Assembly: GCA_009823395.1 (NCBI GenBank)
Contig: CM020514.1
Coordinates: 9,052,966 to 9,116,965 of the forward strand
Length of the DNA: 64,000 bases
From: Thamnaconus septentrionalis
Lineage: Eukaryota; Chordata; Actinopteri; Tetraodontiformes; Monacanthidae
Reading direction: 5' to 3'
Under the pieces are notes generated by a model. The model searched no databases. It worked only from the letters and a program-made list of their open reading frames with translations, and was not told the origin of the DNA. The position numbers were made by a program, and so were the translations under genes. The first letter of the stretch is position 1. Each line of letters opens with the position of its first letter. Below are positions 23,339 through 34,700 of the stretch, in pieces.

Positions 23339-24283
23339 TCCGAGAAGTCAGTCGCAGATTTTAACAGTAGCAGTCTTCTTCTTGCCGACTTCCCAATTAC
23401 ATCAACGTAGTCCCTTTGACGAGCAAACGGAAGTATACGTGCATTATTTTTACGGCACACAAAAATACGTCGAGACACACAGGGGAACACGGTTTAAAAA
23501 CAGATTTGACTCTTCTTTAGGTACGCTGTGGACGTTCATCCATTCCTCTTTTCTTCCTTATGTCCTTTCCTTTACGTGTTTATAAGTGGATGTCAACAAT
23601 GACGAAGGGAGCATACCGCCATCTACAGGATCGGAGTGTCTGAAACTTCTCAGATTCCACAACAGATGGCCACGAGTTAAATCATAGATATATTTGGTTT
23701 CCGTTGGCATGAATGGTATTTCAGCAATGTCTCTTTTACGGCTGCACTAAGATAGGCATTGATTTGGCATTGACGCTATTTCCATATGCATATTGCCCGC
23801 AGGAGAATTTCTTTTTTTTATTTTTTTATTATCAACATAAAGTAAAATAAATTGTTGAAATAACTGAAACAATTCTGAGATTGCCTGATTGGTTGGAACG
23901 AAGTTCATATGCTTGACTTTCATCTAAATGAAGAATAGAAATTCTCTGAAAACCTATGGCCATGGACTTGGAAGGTTCCACTCTTGCGATTACGTAGTGG
24001 GTGAAAAAATATCTAAAAATCCAGAATAATTCGACGAAGAGAAAAAACAAATTTTTGTGGTTATTAATTTAGACATATCATTTATATATGTAAAACAGAT
24101 GAATATGTACCTCAAAGAGTAAAAAAGGAAGGCACGTATGTGTTTTAAAATAGAGAATACTCCCCCAAGATTCAGTCAAATGTGGTCTTCCGCTAGCCAT
24201 ATGCGGAAGTGATTTCGAGCTGTCAAGACTCTGGTAAATCTGTTTCATCACTTTGCTCTGCTGCTCTGCAACTTAGATAAAAA
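23339..24283. promoter_or_regulatory. Head-to-head commd6/uchl3 promoter region
   Basis: The two start codons face away from each other across 945 bases. ETS-type cores occur near both ends: ACGGAAGT at 23427-23434, about 90 bases upstream of the commd6 ATG, and GCGGAAGTGA at 24203-24212, about 75 bases upstream of the uchl3 ATG. No TATA box is evident near either start. Paired ETS sites without TATA are typical of housekeeping bidirectional promoters. The AT-rich middle (about 23800-24160) could also split this into two separate promoters. Confidence 0.55.
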
Positions 24284-26634
24284 ATGGACAGTCCTCGTTG
24301 GTTGCCCCTTGAGTCCAATCCCGAAGTATGTATTATCGATTCTACTCCTTTTTTTCAAATTATCGTTTTATCGAATTCATTCATTCAGCAAGCATGTAAA
24401 TGCTAGCTTACTCATGGTTAGCAAGTAGAGCAAAACCGAAAGCCGGTGTTGTCTCTATTGAAAAGCGAACGGTCTAACCTAATGTTTTCTGTCTATTTTC
24501 TCTTTCAGGTGATGACAAAGGTGAGTGTTTTGGTTTAGTTTAATCTAACAGACACTGCGCAGACCAGGTAAACACATATGTGTAGGGCCTACCCAGTGTG
24601 ACGATAGCGTTCGATAGCAGTTCGAAATTATACTTTTCTTTTTTTCTAAATAAAAAAATAGAGCTCTTTTTTGAATAGTTGTTCCACTGGAGTCTGATTC
24701 CAGCTACGACGCTCACAAACTCTGAGACTTTAAAGATGGAGATGTATCATTTGATATGGTTGTGCTTGAGTGAGTTTACACTATGACTATTTCTTTTTAG
24801 ACAAGTACACATTTAAATGAACATGATTAGCTTGTCATCTGGGTTACCCAACATAATTACACATTTACTTATAAAAGAAATCATTACATATTTCTTTTGC
24901 GCATTAAGAGAAGTTTTTAAACTGAGATTTATTTGAAATTTATTTATTTATTTAGTATACAGATATGCAGTGGCAGACATTTTTAAGTTCATAGATGTCA
25001 TAGGTCCTGTCCACGTGTTATCCATTGATGCACATTTACTGTACGGATTCTGTGCAGTTCATCACCTGTTTGGGCATGAAAGAAACCTGGCAGTTTCGAG
25101 ATGTTTACGGATTGGACCCAGAACTCCTCAGCATGGTACCAAGGCCCGTGTGTGCTTTGCTTCTTCTGTTCCCTGTAACAGAGAAGGTAACTGCTTTTCT
25201 TGGTTATGTCTGTTTATGTTACATGTATCATTCTTATAACCTATCACGAAAGTCTCCAAATCGCACATTTTACCTTCCGTGCATGCTGTGCATGATGTGT
25301 GCCAAAAAAGAAATTTTGCGCTCTTTTACGTTTATGTAGTATGAGACATTCAAGCAAGAAGAGGAAGAAAGACTGAAGAAGCAGCCGCAGGAAGTGTCAC
25401 CTGATGTCTACTTCATCAAGCAAACTATTGGAAATGCTTGTGGAACAATAGGATTAATTCATGTGGTGGCCAACAACCAGAAACACTTGGAATTTGGTGA
25501 GAATCTTTTTTTTTATTTTCCTCACTCCATCACAACAAATGTGTATATTAAGAACACATGCAAGTCTTTGAACGGAAATTTAATAAACCGGCAAAACTAT
25601 CGAAAGCATTAATTTTCCATTTCCTTTAGCTACCTTTTAAATTAAAATACCAGTAATTGTTATAAATTCAACACCCCTTTTTGTAGCTTCAGTTTACGTA
25701 TTTGCTGTATAGCTATTTTTTAAATTCAATTTGTTGATTAATCCCCCCACTCTTTTTCAGACTCAAAATCACCTATCAAGGACTTTATTGAGAAAACCGC
25801 TAAAATGACCCCAGAGGAACGAGCGGCATTCCTGGAAAAAGATGATGTAAGAAAAGAAAGAAATACGTCTTTGTTAAGGATTTGGATTACTGTGTTTTAA
25901 GAAACGGTAACATTAGTAAACGCTGTCGAGCTTGGCTCAGGATTTTTTCTTTCTTTCACCGGAACCTTATCAGAATCAATGTGAGTGTCCATCACCTGTA
26001 GACATTCCGCTAACTGAGGTGTATCTGTTTCAGAGTATACGTGTCACGCATGAATCCAGTGCACAAGAGGGACAAACTGAGGTCTGCATTGCATTTCCCG
26101 TGCTCTGCTGCGATTTCACACCAATGTCTACCTTTTTTTTTAAATATGCTAATGAAACCTCATGTTTATTCTTGTCTTTTACAGGCTCCAAGTCTAGATG
26201 AGAAAGTGATTCTGCATTTTATAGCTTTGGTGAATGTAGGAGGAACTTTATATGAGCTGGGTGAGTTAACCTCAGTTATAGTGTGCAAAATATCTCATCA
26301 TATTTGGTATTTTAGCAACAGTTACTGCTCGTTATTGCATATTTAGCTGCAGTTGCATACTGTTCTATCCCTCTATCTCCCCCTATAGATGGTCGGAAGC
26401 CTTTCCCTATTGTCCACGGCAAAACTTCAGAGGATACTTTCCTTGAGGTGAGAAGTCACCAAATACAACAAAATATATCCGGAAAAGATCGTTTTCAGTC
26501 TGTCCTGCAATTAAGTGCTTTGCCGATGGGTTTGATTGCAGGATGCCGTAGACATTTGCAAGGTCTTCATGGAACGCGACCCTGAGGAACTTCGTTTCAC
26601 CATCATTGCCCTCTCCAAAGATTCATTTGAGTGA
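24284..26634 (+). CDS. uchl3: Ubiquitin carboxyl-terminal hydrolase isozyme L3, complete, 233 aa
   Basis: This cysteine protease cleaves small adducts from the C-terminus of ubiquitin and NEDD8. Exons: 24284-24325, 24509-24520 (12-nt microexon), 25058-25186, 25340-25496, 25761-25846, 26034-26081, 26185-26260, 26389-26447, 26542-26634. They total 702 nt. Landmarks are the [14 protein letters not shown] start, [42 protein letters not shown] and LYELDGRKPFP. Counting from the start puts Gln89, Cys95, His169 and Asp184 at the positions of the human oxyanion and catalytic residues. Human UCHL3 is 230 aa; here the C-terminus ends ALSKDSFE. The loop VDGHLYEL of human reads VGGTLYEL. The ATG follows an A-rich leader (AAAATGG). 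Confidence 0.97.
24521..25057 (+). other. uchl3 intron 2
   Basis: AT-rich intron between the 12-nt exon 2 and exon 3. The donor is GTGAGT and the acceptor TGTGCAG. Nothing else recognised. Confidence 0.7.
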
Positions 26635-26767
26635 AAGTTACCCGAGACCCCAGAGAACAAAGGAAACGTGACTGCCAAACATTCTAAAGTGCTGAATGAC
26701 TTAATCAAAAAAGTGTTGTTGTTTTTTCCCTTTAAAATGTACAAAATACTGAAGTGATGGATGGGGA

Positions 26768-26773
26768 AATAAA
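26768..26773 (+). terminator. uchl3: uchl3 polyadenylation signal
   Basis: AATAAA lies 134 bases after the uchl3 stop codon and is the first canonical signal downstream, which gives a short 3' UTR. Confidence 0.75.
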
Positions 26774-27999
26774 TGTCAGGGATATGGGACTAAAGTAATG
26801 CTTTGTTGTTGTGATCTAACACCAAGTTTGATGAAAGTTTAAGGGAATTTAACTGCTGCTGTGCAACCAAATTTTAGTTTTGAGTCAAAATCTTTTTTTT
26901 TATTTTAAAGTTCACTGACTCTACCTATTTCAGCGGCACTTCCTCTTCAGTATGCAGTGTTTTGTTATGTAACCAGAGACGGAAAGAACCATCCAACACT
27001 TTGAACTCATTGCTTCGAAAAGAACACATGGGCCGAGGGCTGCTGTATGCTCTAATTGTCTGGTAGAAAAGCTAATAAACGTCTCTCGTTAGTGAGGCTA
27101 TCAAAAAAAAAAACATCTGTACATCTGTACGGAGGGTGCCTACACTTTTGTATTAAGAATCAACAATTCTGTCCCAAGGCAAATTTAATAAACTTGTCTC
27201 TTGTGAACCTTGTGTGCTGGAGCGAGTCTCGTGTGCAAACATTCCTCTGTGCACAGGTGTGTAAATGAAATTTGACAGGTTGAAATGTATCCTGAGAAAA
27301 TGAAGGCACAGGAACCCTAAAAAGTAATAACTCAAACAGGAACCTGCATATAGTTGCATAAATCAATGTTGCTTCTTTTAACTCTGTTTTCTGAGCCTGC
27401 TTATCATGCACTCATGGTGGGAAAGGAGCTGGAGCCTATCTCACCTTATCTGTGGGTGAAGGCAGCATGCGTCCATTACAGGGCAGGGCCAACATGGGGA
27501 GACAAAGGACCATTTACACCTGTGGAGAATTTAGAGGTTAACTTGATGTGCATGTCTTTAGACTCAGGAAGAAGCCAGAGAACCAAAGGCACAGGGGGAT
27601 CGTGAAGTCTACACAGAAGCGTCTCGGTTGGAATCGAACCTCTGACTTTGCAGTGAATCAACAGGGCCGTTCACATGCATGTATTAATTTGGTGCATTTT
27701 AATTTTGTTTTTGTTTTTTTAAATATTTAACTTTCTTTTACTTTGTAGAAGCTGAAGCCACCCTTTTCCGTTGTTTAACAGTTTTAAGTTAAATCATTTT
27801 ACACGTATACTCGGTACGTCTAGTATTGCAATGTATTACACAGGTTTTACATTGACAATTCTGGAATATATATCCTAAAGCAACAAATAACATTCAATTA
27901 GAATATTATTTTGATCAATAAATTACGTTTACGTCCAAGTACATTAAATGCGCACAACTGTCAGCCAATATCCGCGTATTCATTCATGACTTGCAGTGG
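26774..27999. other. Intergenic region between uchl3 and lmo7
   Basis: AT-rich DNA that includes the diverged repeat at 27380-27665. Open frames here are short and show no domain. Confidence 0.6.
27380..27665 (+). repeat. Diverged teleost interspersed repeat
   Basis: Runs through GAGCTGGAGCCTATCTCACC, a CATTACAGGGCAGGGCCAAC block, TTTACACCTGTGGAGAATTT, a TGCATGTCTTTAGACTCAGG block and GGAATCGAACCTCTGACTTT. This block order is the one found in a very common fish repeat. The copy is old, with many substitutions. Confidence 0.65.
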
Positions 28000-28753
28000 G
28001 CCATAAACACCACTGAGTGGCGCTACACGAAAAGCGTAACCCCTCAAACCGAGGACGGTCTTAACATTTCCATGGGGATAAAAAAAAAAAAAACAACCTT
28101 CTGCCATATTTTTCTGTGTTCTCGGGAGTTCGTGGAATGCAACATGTGGGGAGGAATGGCACAGTAAGATTATGTCGTTGCCGTGGGGTGGGGAGCAGAG
28201 ACAAATCTCCCAGAAAGATTAGAAATAGTGGAGCTGTTTACCTGGAAGCCGCTCAGCGACCTGTGGGTGGTCCTCGGACCTCGGAGTGGAACTCCTCCTG
28301 TTAAAGATTTAAGAAGACGGTTAAATAATAGAGAGAGAGCGCCTGGTAGTAGCACGGGAGGACTCGGCTTATCGCTGCATGGGGTGGAGTGAAAAAAATA
28401 TATTAATCACAGAAAGGAGCGTGGACAAGAAAAGCTGTAGGTGTGTCGGACGAAAGAGGCGGCAGAGCGGCGGCGGTGATGCGGCGTCACTGTTCCACCT
28501 TGCACTGATTCACCTCCGAACAATAGGATGCATATTTCGTCCGTGAGCAGATCCGCGTCACAGCTTGCCTAGTTTTTCAGGTGTTTCACCACAAAGCCTG
28601 CCCTGAAGTGGCCGACGGCGCTGCTTCTGGACTTCATCCTAAACCTCGCGCTCTCTCCGTCTCTCTCGCTCTCTCTCTCTCCCATGCGGGACGCTGCGGA
28701 CTGATTAGTTGTTTTGTCCCGCTGGTGCAGGACAATAGGATAATAGGGTTCGT
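28000..28753 (+). promoter_or_regulatory. lmo7: Probable lmo7 promoter and 5' UTR
   Basis: This is the upstream region of the lmo7 start. It is moderately GC-rich with GGCGGC runs near 28455-28485 and a pyrimidine tract of CTCTC repeats at about 28650-28681, roughly 70-100 bases before the ATG. No TATA box was recognised. The transcription start cannot be placed from sequence alone. Confidence 0.4.
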
Positions 28754-31700
28754 ATGATGGAGTGGCGTGAGCAGTCCGCTGTCAGCTGCGATGAAGCCTA
28801 TTTGGAGGCGCGGAGGTGGATTGAGGTGAGTGGCAAACTCTCAACCAGACACCTTCGAGTCACTTTTTTTTTTTTTTTTTTTTTTGCTTTACTCTAATCT
28901 TCATTTATTGCAATGTAATATTCTGAACCAATCTGGGAACTATCTGTCTATCTGCCGCGGCTTGCTTCTGTTCAAATGTTTTCACGTTGCTGTCTGACAG
29001 CTGAGAGATTTGTCCTTGGGTGTAAAATTGAGGTTTGCCTCTTCTTAAAAAACCCCTCTTTAACATGTTTCTCGAGTTTGTATGCTGGGCCAGCAGTTGC
29101 ATGCAGACATTTTTAACCTTTGACCCCACGTCTCAGGTAGCTGGTTGTGCTATTTCTCACGACTTTGAACTGCTACTGCAGGGCAGGTATGAATCCAATT
29201 CCGTTTGCCGCCATTGTCTGCACTAAAGCCTTCATTATTATCACATTGATCTTCAGTCGATCAAACAAAATGTGTCACGGGTGAATGTGTATGACAGTTT
29301 ATGTTAGATAAAGTTCTTACGTTTCTATCGATGGCAGTGCTCAAAAGAGAAGCAGCAGAAAAAGCTGAAGTCTTTAAAACCTAGCACAACATCTAAGCAC
29401 AGGACATTATTTATTTCCTTAAAACGTTCAAAAAAGGTTTCGCCAGACCTGTAGCCAGACTCACATTCCTCCTCATTTCTTTACGAGGGGCTGAAATAAT
29501 GTAGGGTTCCTCTCGCAAATTCCCCAACCCAGCAGGGTGGCTCTGAGCTGCTGCACGGCCGTAACTAAACAAATATTGTTCTAATTTCATGAGGGGTGAA
29601 TCCGAATGCTTGTGATGTGACATCAGTGTCTCTCACACTTGTAACACTGGCCCATTGTGGTGGCTCCGCTTGTGCACTGAGGTGGAGGGCATGATCTCGG
29701 TGAGGACGAGGAGGAGGAGGAGGAGGGTGGTTGTGGATGGCAGCGGCAAGAACAAACCTGACCAAGTCCAGATTTGATTTGGAGGCCGGTGGACGTGTTT
29801 GGAAACTGTTCCACACAGTTTTTTTTTTCCTTTTTTAAATCCCTCTGCTACTTGATTCTCGTGTTGAACGATTAATGAGCGACCCCTCTGCTTAAAGAGA
29901 GGACTGTGAGTGCGCTGCGAGGTTGGTGGTATTGTTAAAAGCTGACTAAATGGTCTGGAGCCTGTCACATGGACACATTCTTGCATTAGCCGCCGTGGTC
30001 GGGAACACAGTCCTCCCCGAGCGGGGCCGCCTGTCAACGCGGAGCGCCGCGTCTTACAGCCGCAGAATAATGGAGCTCCTTGTTGATGTAATAAAGAGGC
30101 GGCGGCGGTTCTGAGAATCAAGAGCGAGCGGCATCTACGCCTGCACTCTGATATGATAATATCACACCAAGTCGCCCAGTTTATTATCAGATTCTGTCTC
30201 TTTAGTCTCCTCCGGAGTCCGTGGGGGTGATCCAGCGAGTTTCATTGACCGCGTTAAAAAGATCACAAGCGGCGAGAGTGAGGAACATCTGCAGCCGCTT
30301 TGATTCGAGACGTCTTGGAAATGAATTTGTTTTGAGAGCCTCCACTTGGGATAATGTTACCCAAAAATACTGAGACAACCCCCTCGCATTTGAGGCTTCT
30401 CTGAGGTCACGCTCTGTGCTCCTGATTCCAGCTCCTCTCTTGTTTGTGTGGCTGGATGAAAAGTATTGTGTTCCTCCTGACAAAGCCGCCAAATTGGGGC
30501 AACGTTATCCTCTGGATTATTTGAGGTTTTGATACTTGTCTACTTGTTTGCTCTCATGTTACTCCCTCTAGGACTTTGTTGGATTAGGTCCAGTGTATTG
30601 CCACTTTCCAGGCTGGAATCTGGAATCTGTTTCCCATTGATCAGTTCGTTTATTTATTTCATTCCAAAATGAATATTATTTGTAGCCTATCAAATATCTA
30701 GAAAACAATGGGGAACAGCCCAAGATGCAAAGTTGGAACCTTCTAAATCTTGATTGCGTTGCAGTTCTAATAACTCATGTTAACTCCTGAGACATAAGAA
30801 ATGTCTGTACTACCTTAACAATACCCATTCTGTACACATTTTGTCAGCATTGTTTCATACTCTTCCAAACGTGTGAAAAATGCAACAATAATTTTGACTT
30901 TGTCTTGACTGTAAACACAGGGCTATTTTCTGGAGATCCCTTTGAATAATTTTGGATAATTAATCGGCTGCTCCACTGGCGCCCAGGAAGAAAAAATCAA
31001 GACCTGCTCAGACCAGTGTCATACTTAATATTCATGTCCTGTTTGCCCTCATGTGTTTGTTTGTTTATGCTGTTTCTCAACTATCCAATCAGTAACGTAT
31101 GGCAAAGCCTGCGGCCAGCACTCATGAATTGCTGTCTGTGACCCGCAAGGCGCTTTGTGAGCGGGCTGATCATTAGTCAGTCACCTCATTGAAGAGACCC
31201 ATTCTGGTTTTTTTGGACTGTTTTGCTACGGGCAGCAATTAGAAAGTGGGCCGCCGGCTTTCAGACGTACTCACGTGAAGCAGGCCGCTCACACAGGAAG
31301 CCATTCATCACCGCTGACCTCTTGCGGTACTGCTGTTATTCTAATATGTGGTTGCAGTCGACACTGATGATGCCCGCAATGGTATCATTTTCATTGATCT
31401 TGGAAATGTTTGAATTGCGTCCCGGTTGTTCTCGTGCCCCGGTCCCTCCACCAAGAGAGGGAACAAAGACTTTTTCGGAGCAATTAGCGGCGGGCGTCAA
31501 ATCTCCAGCCTCAATGCCCTGCATGACTAACTAATAGCTGTGGTCACGAACCTTGAAATGCCGGCATTCCTGACTTCTACCAACAAGTCATTCTTGGTTT
31601 TGGAGATAACAATAATAACATGGAGAATTAACTTTGCACATGCCGAGCCCCGAGGTGCACACCTCCGTCTCTTATTGTGGAGGGTAAGTTTGTCATGTGA

Positions 31701-34700
31701 CTCATTTCTTCCACACGTTTGGCCGGCCGCACATTCTTGAGGGGACCGGGGGTGGGTTTCTTTTCTTGCTCTTTGCGAGGAGGCGAGCTGTTTTTTTTGC
31801 TTTTTTTAAATCTCCCTCCCTAGCCTCTAAGTCTCCCCCACTCGAATCAGAGTAGCAGTATGTTGTTGCAGATTAGGACTTATTATCCCGCCGCGGCGGG
31901 TTCAATGGGAGAGAACGCCGGCGCCGCGGGCTGGATGTGAGAAGCACTAAACGCCTGTGAATGATGACAAAAAAAAAAAGAGAAAAAAGAACGTTCTCCT
32001 TCAGACCGGCCTCGCCTTCCTAAAAGCCGACAGGGAGATGATGTCTCAATCACCACATTCGTTCTGCCCGTCTGACCGGAAACCTGGAGCGCCGGGAGCT
32101 CAGCCTCCCACCTGCACGGCTCGCGCAGGAACCCAGCTGCTGCCGCTGCTGCCGCTGCTGCCTGCACATACACAGAACAGCAGGGGTCAGGATTTCACAT
32201 GCCAAGTTCAGCGCCTGACTGCTGCTGTCACGCAGCGCTGCTAAAGCTGTCGAGAAGTGTGTGTGTGTGTGTGTGTGTGTTGTCAGCGCGCGATGACGAT
32301 GATATCTGCGTGTCTGTCAACAAGGAGCAGCGCTCGACATGTTTAGTAAACAATGCGAGAATTTCCAGACCGTAACCTCAATCAGACGTCCAAGTCCCAT
32401 CCGCCGATGGCAAGGTGCGCTAACACCGCCTTGGAACGACGGGTATTTGAGTCTGCTGCCACCTCAGGTTGAACAGGCGTGGTGTGAGGTGTGAGGAACT
32501 AATAAGAGTCGACTCTTGCCAGTCTGTCTAATTGCTCTGTTGTTCTGCGGCCCTCTGCTAAGTGACGGCTCGGCGTCTATCTGTCAACGTGTCAGAGATT
32601 TTCCCAGCCTTCATCCTTTTCCGATTATAAGAAGTATGTAGATTTAAAACCGAGATGCTCTGTACATCTGATCAATTTGATCACAAGGACTCATGACAAG
32701 AGGTCAGACTTCTTCAGCGATGCAAGTACAGGATCTCTGTCGTCTTTTTGAAAATGTACAATGTCAAAGTGTCTTTTAAATTGCCTCTTAAAAGACACTT
32801 GCAGGACTGCAATTCATTTCTTACAGGGCTTAAAACCAAACAAGTTCAACGCGCAAATGTTTCTAGACTGAAACACAGCGCCTCTAGAGGCCAGTTAAAC
32901 TGGGACCAAATACCTACTTCACTGCTGCCATAACCCAGTTTAGAAGCACATTTAAGTATCTCCAAATCGCTACTGATCCCTAGAAAACGGCACATTTAGC
33001 CCTCTGTTTACAGCCTCCTGCGAGTCTCAGATTTCTACTTAAACTGATGCTTTGTTGGGTCTTCCACGTAGTTGGGAGAGGCCAAAAACAAGAGTGTGTG
33101 GGAGGGGGTGAGCCGACACCTGTCTGGCAGCATTGTCACTGATCTTGGAGTCATATTAAGCTTCCTTGTGATGGCACTCGTGGCAGATTTTCAGGAGTGG
33201 TTGTTTTACCACACACTTTCTGTCAAGTGGAGCAAGTATAAGAGGCAAAAGTGGATATTTTCCAATTATGGGGGCTTTAATTTTCCACAAAACATAAATT
33301 TAGCAAGAAATAAGGATAAATGGTCCAACTGTTCTGGGTTACATTTTCACCCTTTGATGTGGCACAGCGGTTAGCTGGCTGATCTCAGCCTTACTAATTC
33401 AGAAGAAGGCTGGAAAAAATGCGTTGAATCTACAAACTGCCGCACAGTTCAAGAAACTGCAGCCTCCACGATGATGGACATCGATGCCCTGAGATGCCCA
33501 GTATCCTATTACCTATTAGAGATACATGTTCTCACTGCAGCTTCCATCCATCTTATTCTGGGTAAGAGGGGAAACTGTGGTGCGGGCAAAAGTTCTCAGA
33601 CCAGTCTTGTTTGCGTGACAGTTCCAGGATGATTTAAGAGGATTGTCTCAAAATCTGGTTTCAGTGTAAGATGAGTAGGGCGATGATGGAACAGTTTTGT
33701 AGGCTTTCCTGATATTAAAAGCACTTAAAGCTGCATTACATCACATTTACATTGATAAATGTGCAATTTTTTCAATTCAAATTTTCTATGTTACCACAAA
33801 AACAGACAAGCATTGTTTTCATACAAAAGGCTGCTTATGTGCTCTCTCTATATGTCATGTTTTCTTCTTGCTGCTGCACTCCATGCATGCAGTCTGTGGA
33901 CGTTTGCCTGCATAATGACTCTTGGTTTTCCTGCAGCGGTGGTTTTGAGATCATGGGAAAGGCATGATGCTAGAGCACAGCGCTGTGTTCCCCTCGGCGG
34001 TCCAGATGCTCCCGTAGTCTTGCGGCTTGGGGCGACCCGCCTTCCCCGCCGTTTTAGCTCGGTGCCGCCGTTCACCAGCAGCTTTTAGTCTTAAGGAGAG
34101 AGGCGAGGAGTCACCAGAGAGCTCCGGACGAATACCTGAAGAACCAGGCTCAACCCTGTTCCAGAGACACTGTAGGAACTCTTGAGGAAATACCACCGAC
34201 TTCCTCTGCCACTATACTCGACATCCTACCTTTCTTCTCCAGCCTCCCCAGCCCACCACGCACATGCGCATGCACACGCGCACGCACGCAAACTTCTGCC
34301 TCCTCCAACCCCTCTCGCTATTTTAATCACTCTGTCCCCCCCTTCATTTTTTTTTCCAGGCGGTAACCGAGAAAGAATTTGGGACCCAAGACTTCCGATC
34401 AGCTCTGGAGAATGGCATTCTGCTGTGCGAGTAAGTAGCCTTCTACCCTACTTCCACTCTACTTCTTCAAGCCGCTCCGCTCTCGTCCAGGTCTGCGCTG
34501 CCATGTAAGTGCCGCTGATATTTCCCAGGCTGACCCCCCGCCGCCTCGCCGTTTGTTTTCCTGAGGCCCGCGTGAAGCGAGCCACTGTTTGCAGGTGGCG
34601 GAGTGGAGACTGGTCCGTTTCCAGTGTGAGATCTGTGCCCCGGTTTTGAAACTGGGAGCTATTTCAGGACACGTTCGGATGTCTGATTGACAGAGGTTGC

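Noticed and set aside
33072..33374. 100-residue open frame as an extra gene or exon
   Set aside because: No recognised domain, splice signals or codon bias; it lies inside lmo7 intron 1.
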